A DNA stretch of 13,512 nt from CAZYAK01 sp964645935 (GTDB lineage: Bacteria; Patescibacteriota; Gracilibacteria; Peribacterales; Peribacteraceae): assembly GCA_964645935.1 (NCBI GenBank), contig CAZYAK010000037.1, positions 1 to 13,512 of the forward strand, in the 5' to 3' direction. Below are positions 6,497 to 11,711 of the stretch, in pieces. Position 1 is the first letter of the stretch, and every line of letters starts with the position of its first letter. The notes beneath the pieces were generated by a model. The model had not been told where the DNA came from. It was given only the letters and a program-made list of their open reading frames with translations, and did no database searches. Both the position numbers and the translations under genes were made by a program.

Positions 6497-6549
6497 CCCC
6501 CTGCGGGGGAAGGGAGGCTTTGGGAGGGAAACCGGTAGGTTTTCCTCCC
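6497..6549. repeat. Two GC-rich palindromes between the tRNA genes
   Basis: CCCCC-TGC-GGGGG lies at 6497-6509. GGGAGGGAAACC (6522-6533) pairs with GGTTTTCCTCCC (6538-6549) at 11 of 12 positions around the loop GGTA. No T-run follows on the minus strand, so this is not a classical terminator for tRNA-Arg. The stretch between the tRNAs has no gene. Confidence 0.55.
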
Positions 6550-6620
6550 TGGGAAGGGGCCACAGCGCACCACTGAGCGGCTGCGAATCCGTCCTCCGGA
6601 AGACCGATTACGAGGAAAGG

Positions 6621-6698
6621 TGGTGCGCCCGGCAGGATTTGAACCTACGACTTCCAGATCCGCAATCTGGCGTTCTATCCGGGCTGAACTACGGGCGC
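6621..6698 (-). tRNA. tRNA-Arg, anticodon GCG
   Basis: The minus strand gives a 78-nt cloverleaf with encoded CCA (6623-6621). The acceptor stem is GCGCCCG with CGGGCGC. The anticodon stem CCAGA/TCTGG holds loop TTGCGGA with anticodon GCG (6663-6661), which decodes CGC directly without needing an A34-to-inosine change. The T arm is GTAGGTTCAAATCCTGC. It precedes tRNA-Ala on the same strand, separated by 148 bases, and no clear promoter is visible before it. Confidence 0.95.
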
Positions 6699-6818
6699 AC
6701 GAGGGTGGCGGCGACAGGAAAGAGCAAGCCCACAGTTAGGGCCCGGAAACGGTACCATCCGGCCCAAGCGGAAACAATGGCTCCTTGGGGCCTGAAGAGG
6801 GGATCCGGGCGCAGCGGC

Positions 6819-7274
6819 TCAGTCGTGCTTGGTCAGGTCGCGCAGGTCTACCGGGGCGTCGTTGTCCGCATCCCGCAGCCGCGCGAAGCTGACGGCTTCG
6901 CGGCCGTTGGCGAGCCGGGCGCCGCCGCCGGTCTTTTCGGATTCGGTCTTGCACGGCTTGCACTCTACCGCGGTGGGCACCGCCTTCATGCGCGGCAGGG
7001 GGATGTCCTTGCCGCAGACGGCGCACGCGCCGTAGACGCCTCGGCGGATCGCGTCGCGAGCCAGTTCGATCTCGTGCGCGCGCAGGGTGTTGAGCTGGGC
7101 GATGCCGTCGTCGAGGTCCTCGTCGCCCGTCTGCATCAGGTCCCGGTTCGGGGAATCGTTCTCCACGGCGATGGCCAGGTATGCCAGCGTCGCGGTGCGG
7201 CCACGCGGCTGCGCGGTCACCGTGCGTCCGGTCGGGGGCCCAGGAATCTCGTCGAGACCGTCGTGTTCCAGCAT
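6819..7274 (-). CDS. DksA/TraR-type C4 zinc-finger protein
   Basis: The 151-residue protein carries the C4 zinc finger of the DksA/TraR family: CAVCGKDIPLPRMKAVP at 84-100, then CKPC at 105-108 (cysteines 84, 87, 105 and 108, spaced C-x2-C-x17-C-x2-C). Residues about 51-80 form a charged helix ending in ELARDAIRRGVYGAC, a typical lead-in to the finger. DksA-like proteins bind the RNA polymerase secondary channel and tune promoters with (p)ppGpp. Whether this member does so is unknown, since the coiled coil is short. The C-terminal tail after residue 112 is longer than usual. I chose ATG 7274 because the promoter TTGACG/TAGAGT places transcription start near 7291, which would exclude the ATG at 7295 and the TTG at 7325. 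gmk lies upstream on the same strand, about 100 bases away. Confidence 0.85.
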   Translation of the reverse strand: MLEHDGLDEIPGPPTGRTVTAQPRGRTATLAYLAIAVENDSPNRDLMQTGDEDLDDGIAQLNTLRAHEIELARDAIRRGVYGACAVCGKDIPLPRMKAVPTAVECKPCKTESEKTGGGARLANGREAVSFARLRDADNDAPVDLRDLTKHD

Positions 7275-7297
7275 GCGATAGGCGGAAAAGTGCATCG

Positions 7298-7325
7298 ACT
7301 CTAGAGTGCGTGCGCCGCACGTCAA
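7298..7325 (-). promoter_or_regulatory. Promoter of the DksA-like gene
   Basis: TTGACG (7325-7320) and TAGAGT (7303-7298) are 16 bases apart on the minus strand. The -10 ends 23 bases before the ATG at 7274, nearly the same geometry as the promoter at 4623-4650. This sets the start codon. Confidence 0.6.
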
Positions 7326-7375
7326 GAATCCTGCACATCAACCGGCGATGACGGCTTCCTGCTGCGCAGAGACGT

Positions 7376-8008
7376 TCACGCTGCGATCAGCGCCTCAACC
7401 TCCTTCAGGGTGCTCTTGAGCTCCCCTTCGCGGTTTACCACGCGTGCGGTGCAGAGATCCGCCTGCGCCAGCTCCTTCTCCATGCTGGCGATGCGGCGCT
7501 TCAGCTCGTCTTCCGCGATGGGAGCACGCTTCCGGATGTGCGCGATGAGCTGCTCCTTGCTCTCGGGGAGAATGAAGATGGACTGCAAGCGATACGGCGG
7601 GTCGTCCCCAAAGAAGCGCGTATCCGTGCGGATGCTCTCGAAGCCCTGCACATCCACCTCGCGCAGGACTGTGCGTCCGCTCTCGATGAGGGGCACGATC
7701 TCATCGATGAGCGTGCCGTAGCGCGCGCCTCCGTGGACCACCGCCCACTCCAGGAGTTTGCCACCGCTCAGGAGCGCATCGAACTCCGCGTCCGTCACGA
7801 AGCGGTAGAGGTCGTCCCCCTCGCGCTCGCGCCGTGGGCGTGTGGTGGCCGAACGCGGGAAGTGGATCTCGGGGTGCGCGTTGCGCAGGTGATGGAGAAT
7901 CACGCTCTTCCCCACACCGCTCGGTCCGATAATGAGGACGAGCTTTCCGTTCGCCCTGTACCGAGCGCTTCGCTCTGGTTCAGGGCGGGGAAGGGGAGAG
8001 GAAACCAT
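7376..8008 (-). CDS. gmk: Guanylate kinase
   Basis: The cytoplasmic enzyme phosphorylates GMP to GDP with ATP. The 210-residue protein has the P-loop GPSGVGKS at 28-35, the GMP-binding stretch RSATTRPRRERE from residue 52 and YRF at 68-70. YGT follows at 97-99, and REVDVQG at 116-122 corresponds to the family's EIDVQG. A lid-region arginine pair, RKRAPIAEDELKRR, is at 159-172. The length is normal after a short N-terminal extension of about 20 residues. The frame stays open for 115 codons upstream of the ATG at 8008, but that part has no family content and overlaps the candidate ncRNA on the other strand. A -10-like TAGGAT lies 8 bases before the ATG, again suggesting a leaderless mRNA. The DksA-like gene lies downstream with its own promoter. 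Confidence 0.93.
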   Translation of the reverse strand: MVSSPLPRPEPERSARYRANGKLVLIIGPSGVGKSVILHHLRNAHPEIHFPRSATTRPRREREGDDLYRFVTDAEFDALLSGGKLLEWAVVHGGARYGTLIDEIVPLIESGRTVLREVDVQGFESIRTDTRFFGDDPPYRLQSIFILPESKEQLIAHIRKRAPIAEDELKRRIASMEKELAQADLCTARVVNREGELKSTLKEVEALIAA

Positions 8009-8016
8009 GCGGGTGG

Positions 8017-8022
8017 ATCCTA
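8017..8022 (-). promoter_or_regulatory. Possible -10 element of gmk
   Basis: TAGGAT (8022-8017) ends 8 bases before the gmk ATG. No good -35 is visible. The same bases contain AGGA, which could instead be a weak Shine-Dalgarno. Confidence 0.35.
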
Positions 8023-8044
8023 TCGCACCGGAGGGATTTGGGCA

Positions 8045-8073
8045 TTGCCCAGCCAAGACTTTTGTGCTAAAAT
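8045..8073 (+). promoter_or_regulatory. Extended -10 promoter of the candidate ncRNA
   Basis: TTGCCC (8045-8050) and TAAAAT (8068-8073) are 17 bases apart, with an extended -10 TGC at 8065-8067. Start is predicted near 8080. The palindrome TGGGC-ATT-GCCCA (8039-8051) covers the -35 and may be an operator. Confidence 0.65.
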
Positions 8074-8079
8074 GATTGG

Positions 8080-8510
8080 ATTTGCTTTTTGGCACATCCG
8101 GCTCCCACCCTCGTTCCCGGCAAGGCCGGGAGGCCTGAGGGGCGACGGCAGTTCCTCCGCACCTGTCGGAGCTCCTGCGATCAGTCACCCCTCTGCTCTC
8201 CCTGCCTCTGCCATCGCGGACTCGACACCCGCGACCCCACAGAGGTCCCCTCTCTTTAATGAGAGGGATCTCGACCACAAACACAAACAACTCCTGCTCC
8301 CGGGATCCCAGGGAGGCCTGCCCGAGCACACGGGTCAACCGACACACATACACACGAGTGGCACGCTCCTGATCGTGCCGAAGGGTAGGGAGTATGCTGA
8401 GAGGTCGCTCAGCACACTGCTCACTCCTCGACCTCCATGGTCGGTGGTGCGCAACCGACCCCGCTCCTCCCTGCTCTCGGATACGAGACCGGAGAGGAGC
8501 GGGGTCTTTT
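8080..8510 (+). ncRNA. Candidate structured non-coding RNA, about 430 nt
   Basis: No protein-coding frame with a credible product fills this stretch between gmk and ansA. It is bounded by a good promoter and a strong intrinsic terminator. Many perfect hairpins can be drawn: 8115-8131 (7 bp), 8155-8171 (5 bp inside GCAG/CTGC), 8214-8234 (6 bp inside CCTCTG/CAGAGG), 8248-8267 (7 bp), 8360-8379 (6 bp), 8395-8414 (7 bp), 8439-8460 (6 bp) and the terminator. The loop bases 8402-8407 are complementary to 8429-8434, so a pseudoknot or switch is possible. ansA has a separate promoter downstream, so this is not simply its leader. I find no RNase P, tmRNA, SRP or 6S signature. Identity is unknown. It could also be a long regulatory leader or a decayed gene. 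Confidence 0.5.
8457..8510 (+). terminator. Strong intrinsic terminator
   Basis: GACCCCGCTCCTC (8457-8469) pairs perfectly over 13 bp with GAGGAGCGGGGTC (8494-8506), followed by TTTT (8507-8510). The loop carries a nested TCTCG-GATA-CGAGA hairpin. Its first four bases are shared with the preceding hairpin GGTCGG/CCGACC (8439-8460), so the two helices compete at their border. Confidence 0.8.
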
Positions 8511-8539
8511 ACATGGCGAGTACATTTTGTGTACGGACT

Positions 8540-8568
8540 TTGACGCTTCAGGGTACGGCCTCTATGCT
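8540..8568 (+). promoter_or_regulatory. ansA promoter, leaderless configuration
   Basis: TTGACG (8540-8545) and TATGCT (8563-8568) are 17 bases apart, and the -10 ends 9 bases before ATG 8578. The inverted repeat GTACA-TTTTG-TGTAC (8520-8534) lies just upstream and could be an operator. Confidence 0.7.
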
Positions 8569-8577
8569 GGCGGCACT

Positions 8578-9570
8578 ATGGCACGTTCCAAGATCGCGTT
8601 GCTCTACGTGGGAGGGTCCATTGGGATGGTGATGAATCAGAAGACCGGACGCATCGAGCCCATGGAATCCCTCGGGATCATCCACAAAGCCATCCCGGAG
8701 TTGCAGAGAGAAGTGGCTTTGGAGTTCTTTTCCATCGCCAACGTCGGCTCTTCGGAGGTCACGCCGGCGCACTGGGAGGAGATCGCGCGGAAGATCGAGT
8801 CGCTCTACGAGGACTTCGACGGCTTCGTGGTCGTGCACGGCACCAATACGATGAGCTACACCGCTGCCGCCCTGAGCTTCGCGCTCCAGAACCTGCGCAA
8901 GCCGGTCGTGTTTACCGGCGCGCTCTTGCCCATCAACGACCTCGCCGGTGACGGCCGCATGAACCTGATCTTTGCCATTCGTGCCGCGCAGCTGGATCTT
9001 GCGGAGGTGTGCGTGGTTCTTGGTCCTCGGGTCATCCGCGGTACGCGCGCCAAGAAGGTCGATGAGTCCATTCTCCAGACGTTCGATAGCCCGCGCTTCC
9101 CGCCGCTGGCGGATTTCTCAGTCGACGTGCAGCTGCACCCGTGGCGCATGGTCCGCCGCAAGCGCACGCTCGCGTGCCGTCCATCGTTCGATACCAACGT
9201 CATCGTCGTTACGCTGACGCCAGGGCTGCAGCAGACCTATCTCGACCACATCCTGCTGATGAAGCCCCACGGCATCATCCTCCGTGCTTACGGGCCCGGC
9301 ATGCTCTCGGAGAACGTCTTTTCCTTCCTGCGCGAGCTCAAGCGCCAGGGGGTCCCCGTCGTCATCGTCTCGCAGACCATGCGGGGCAAGATCGATCTCC
9401 ACCGCTACCGCAAGCAGCTCACCATCGAGGAGCTCGGCGTCATTTCCGGCAAGAACATGAGCTTCGAGTGCGCGCTCGTAAAGTTGATGTGGGCGCTCAC
9501 CCAGTCCAAGACCCCGCTGCGCCTGCGCGAATTGATGGAGAGGAATCTCGTGGGGGAGTTGGATGAGTGA
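8578..9570 (+). CDS. ansA: Type I L-asparaginase family protein with altered active-site motifs
   Basis: The 330-residue protein aligns along its length with cytoplasmic type I L-asparaginases, which hydrolyse asparagine to aspartate and ammonia. The N-terminal nucleophile motif YTGGTIGM is here YVGGSIGM, with Ser14 replacing the catalytic Thr. VGSSEVTPAHW (56-66) matches the substrate-binding stretch. The second motif HGTDTM is HGTNTM (87-92), with Asn90 for the conserved Asp. The catalytic Lys is kept near 159-160 (RGTRAKKVDES). Later family motifs are present: ILRAYGPGM, VIVSQTMRGKID and NLVGELDE. Thr89 is kept, so the fold and half of the catalytic apparatus look intact. Ser for Thr is conservative, but Asn for Asp may weaken binding of the substrate amino group. 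Substrate is therefore uncertain. The mRNA is probably leaderless. Confidence 0.9.
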   Translation: MARSKIALLYVGGSIGMVMNQKTGRIEPMESLGIIHKAIPELQREVALEFFSIANVGSSEVTPAHWEEIARKIESLYEDFDGFVVVHGTNTMSYTAAALSFALQNLRKPVVFTGALLPINDLAGDGRMNLIFAIRAAQLDLAEVCVVLGPRVIRGTRAKKVDESILQTFDSPRFPPLADFSVDVQLHPWRMVRRKRTLACRPSFDTNVIVVTLTPGLQQTYLDHILLMKPHGIILRAYGPGMLSENVFSFLRELKRQGVPVVIVSQTMRGKIDLHRYRKQLTIEELGVISGKNMSFECALVKLMWALTQSKTPLRLRELMERNLVGELDE

Positions 9571-9618
9571 TTCAGGCCGGTGTTTCTCTGTGCAGACGCA
9601 ACCAGACACACACAAACG

Positions 9619-9809
9619 CCCAGCCGCACTGGTCCCGCGGTGCGGACTGGCGAGGGAAGCGACCGCCATGATCGCCGCCCGCGGGTCGAAGACCGTGCGG
9701 CTGGGATAAAAAGAGAACTGACCCAAGAGGAAGCATGTGGAATGTGTGTTGTTTGGTCGATGAAAAATTGATCGCCACCCGCGGGGCGGGACCCCCGCGG
9801 CTGGGTTAT
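9619..9809. repeat. Three related GC-rich palindromic elements (REP-like)
   Basis: Copy A (9671-9709) and copy B (9771-9809) are direct repeats exactly 100 bases apart, identical at 29 of 39 positions, starting ATCGCC and ending GGCTGGG plus an AT-rich tail. An inverted copy C lies at 9619-9650 and its CCCAGCCGCAC (9619-9629) is the perfect complement of 9695-9705. Each forms a hairpin; in B, CCGCGGGG (9779-9786) pairs with 9793-9800. The intergenic stretch after ansA holds these and no gene on either strand until 9861. Confidence 0.65.
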
Positions 9810-9860
9810 TGGGGTGCGGTGCGTGCGTGGTGAAACAAGGTCGGTCTGGAACCATCGCCC

Positions 9861-10013
9861 TCACTCCTCCCCCTTCTCCTCCTTATGCTTCTCCAGCAGC
9901 TTCTTCCCCACGATGGAGCTAATCGCAGCGCCCACGATCACACCCGCGATGACGCGCTCCACGGTCTTACGCTTCTTAGACTTCTCCTTTTTGGATCGGC
10001 GGAAGGGCCACAT
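9861..10013 (-). CDS. Small YtxH-like basic membrane-anchored protein
   Basis: ATG 10013-10011 opens a 50-codon frame ending at TGA 9863-9861. The layout is a very basic N terminus (MWPFRRSKKEKSKKRKTVER), one short Gly/Ala/Val/Ile segment at residues 21-36 (VIAGVIVGAAISSIVG), then a charged tail KKLLEKHKEEKGEE. This resembles YtxH/GvpP-type small proteins with one hydrophobic helix, whose function is poorly known. Support for coding comes from the composition and from a promoter in the right place: TTTACT, 17 bases, then TGC-TACACT ending 9 bases before ATG. No Shine-Dalgarno is present. It sits downstream of the mutase gene on the same strand but appears to be transcribed separately. Confidence 0.6.
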   Translation of the reverse strand: MWPFRRSKKEKSKKRKTVERVIAGVIVGAAISSIVGKKLLEKHKEEKGEE

Positions 10014-10022
10014 ACGGAGAGG

Positions 10023-10051
10023 AGTGTAGCAAGGCTGGCATATTGAGTAAA
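10023..10051 (-). promoter_or_regulatory. Promoter of the small YtxH-like gene
   Basis: TTTACT (10051-10046), 17-base spacer, then TACACT (10028-10023) with an extended -10 TGC before it. The -10 ends 9 bases before the start codon. The stretch from 10030 to 10114 is notably AT-rich. Confidence 0.5.
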
Positions 10052-10114
10052 AGAAATGTTCAGAAATCCTAGGAAGCCCTTATTAAAGCCAAAAAACCCT
10101 AGCAGAAATATGGC

Positions 10115-11491
10115 TTAAACCTCGACGTCCGGGTACGTCTTGAGGTGGGCAACCACCGCGGTTTCCACTGCTGCGAGCTTCTCGGGACTGCGTGCCTCGA
10201 TGCAGACCGAAAGACACGGGCTCGTGTTGCTTTGCCGGATGCCGGCCCAGGCGCCGTCTCCAAAATCGATGCGCGCGCCGTCGAGGGTGTTTACGGGATG
10301 GGTCTTTTGGAAGTGCGCGATCACAGCGGCGACCACGGCGGTCTTACGCCCGTCGGGACAGTGTGGCCGGCGTTCGTGCGCCTGGTACACGCGCGGGAAA
10401 CCCGCGAGGCATGTGGAGAGCGGCCTGCCCGCCGCGCGCACGATAGAGAGCATCCGGAGCGCCGCGACGAGTGCGTCGTCGTAGGAGAAGTAGTCCTCGC
10501 CGCAGAAGAAGTGCCCCGATTGTTCGCCGCCAAGCAGCGCGCCGTGTTCCCGCATCGCGTGCTCCACAAAGGAGTGGCCGACCTTGGCCATGTGCGGTTT
10601 TCCGCTCCATCGAGCAATTTCTGTGTTCAGAGTTTCTGAGTTGCTGACCGTAAAAACAACGGGCATGCCCTTATGCCGGCTGAGGTGGTCTTGAGCGAGA
10701 AGCAGGAGTACCTCATCCGCGCTGCGTACCACGCCCTTCTCGTCCACCACACCCAAGCGGTCGCCGTCGCCGTCGAAGGCGAGGCCGATGGCAGCGCCAG
10801 TCGCTTGTACCTTGGCTTGCAGTTCAACGAGCGTGGAGTGCTTGCTCGGGTCTGCCGGATGGTTGGGGAACTCACCGTCGGGTTCCAGGTAGAGACCGGT
10901 GACCTCCGCGCCCGCGCGACGGATGACGTCCGCATACACGGGACCGGCCACGCCGTTGCCGGCGTCGATCACAACCTTCAGACCCTTCCCAGCTCCGCCG
11001 AAGATCTTCAGGAGGTGCTCCGCGTACGGCGTCACCGCGTCGATCTCCTCACGGGATCCATCGCCTGTGAGGAAGTCTTCACGTTCGATCTGCTCGCGAA
11101 GGTCTTGCAAGTCCTGCCCGCTCCACGCTTCGGCATCGCGCACCTGCAGCTTGATGCCATTGTCGTCTTTGGGATTGTGGCTCGCCGTTACCTGCACGCC
11201 GCCGTCGGTGTGGCGGTGGCAGATCGTGAAGTAGTTCACGGGGCTGGGCGTCTGGCCGATGTCGAGGACCTTGCATCCCGTGGAGAGCAATCCGCGGCGC
11301 ACCGCCTCCTCCAGCAGGGGACCGTGCGTGCGTGCGTCGCGCCCGAGTGCGACCGTCGGGTGTTCCAGGCCGTACTTCCTCCTGAGCACCGTGCCGAAGG
11401 CCCTGCCGATCTTCTCGGCGGCATCCTCGGTGAGCTGTGTCAGGGCTTTGCCCCGGATGTCATAGGCGCGAAAAATGTGCGGGTCGATCAT
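10115..11491 (-). CDS. manB: Phosphomannomutase/phosphoglucomutase
   Basis: The 458-residue protein is a full-length alpha-D-phosphohexomutase that moves phosphate between C1 and C6 of mannose or glucose. The four signature loops are present. The phosphoserine loop is TASHNPKDDNGIK, with Ser104 as the phosphorylated residue. The Mg2+ loop DGDGDR is at 240-245, the sugar-binding loop GGEQSGH at 321-327 and the phosphate-binding loop RQSNTSP at 419-425. The N terminus IFRAYDIRG is typical of the PMM/PGM (AlgC-like) branch. GEQSGH and RQSNTSP argue against GlmM. Whether mannose or glucose is preferred cannot be read from sequence. It is divergent from the glucan phosphorylase gene, whose product glucose-1-phosphate is a natural substrate. 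A weak -10-like CATGAT lies 6 bases before the ATG. Confidence 0.93.
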   Translation of the reverse strand: MIDPHIFRAYDIRGKALTQLTEDAAEKIGRAFGTVLRRKYGLEHPTVALGRDARTHGPLLEEAVRRGLLSTGCKVLDIGQTPSPVNYFTICHRHTDGGVQVTASHNPKDDNGIKLQVRDAEAWSGQDLQDLREQIEREDFLTGDGSREEIDAVTPYAEHLLKIFGGAGKGLKVVIDAGNGVAGPVYADVIRRAGAEVTGLYLEPDGEFPNHPADPSKHSTLVELQAKVQATGAAIGLAFDGDGDRLGVVDEKGVVRSADEVLLLLAQDHLSRHKGMPVVFTVSNSETLNTEIARWSGKPHMAKVGHSFVEHAMREHGALLGGEQSGHFFCGEDYFSYDDALVAALRMLSIVRAAGRPLSTCLAGFPRVYQAHERRPHCPDGRKTAVVAAVIAHFQKTHPVNTLDGARIDFGDGAWAGIRQSNTSPCLSVCIEARSPEKLAAVETAVVAHLKTYPDVEV

Positions 11492-11618
11492 GCGCCCATC
11501 ATGGCAGGGCGGGTCTCCAGCGGCCAGCGCTCCCGTTAGAAGGAGCGTCTCCTTGCCCTTCTTCTCGAGCGAAGCAGGCGCATGTTCATCGACGGCAAGC
11601 CGAGCACCCTCCCTGTGC

Positions 11619-11646
11619 CCTCCTCTCCCCCCTACAGGAGAGGAGG
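11619..11646. repeat. Perfect 10-bp hairpin in the intergenic region upstream of glgP
   Basis: CCTCCTCTCC (11619-11628) pairs fully with GGAGAGGAGG (11637-11646). T-runs follow at 11656 and 11669, a little too far for a classical terminator. A second hairpin, CGCTCC/GGAGCG, lies at about 11527-11546. The 220-base region between the divergent mutase and phosphorylase genes has no gene. Confidence 0.5.
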
Positions 11647-11686
11647 ATATCCGAGTTTTTCTCTCGATTTTTTACGTGTTTTCCGC

Positions 11687-11692
11687 TATACT
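11687..11692 (+). promoter_or_regulatory. -10 element TATACT of glgP
   Basis: TATACT ends 19 bases before ATG 11712, leaving a leader of about 13 bases with no Shine-Dalgarno. The -35 region is T-rich (TCGATT at 17 bases) and weak. Confidence 0.5.
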
Positions 11693-11711
11693 AAGAGCAA
11701 ACACCCACTCC

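Noticed and set aside
6251..6538. 95-codon frame over tRNA-Ala
   Set aside because: It is the antisense reading of the tRNA gene plus flanking hairpins, which often gives a spurious conserved-looking frame.
7275..7325. TTG 7325 or ATG 7295 as the start of the DksA-like gene
   Set aside because: The TTG is the -35 box itself and ATG 7295 is only two bases after the -10, so neither should be in the mRNA if the promoter is real.
8009..8353. 115-codon N-terminal extension of guanylate kinase
   Set aside because: The frame is open but has no family similarity, lies upstream of a normal-length Gmk, and coincides with the promoter and first part of the candidate ncRNA.
8080..8510. RNase P RNA, tmRNA, SRP RNA or 6S RNA
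   Set aside because: I looked for the RNase P core GAGGAAAGTC, the tmRNA tRNA-like T-arm and tag frame, and the SRP GGAAGG/AGCAGCC loop on both strands and found none. A covariance-model search is still needed to be sure.
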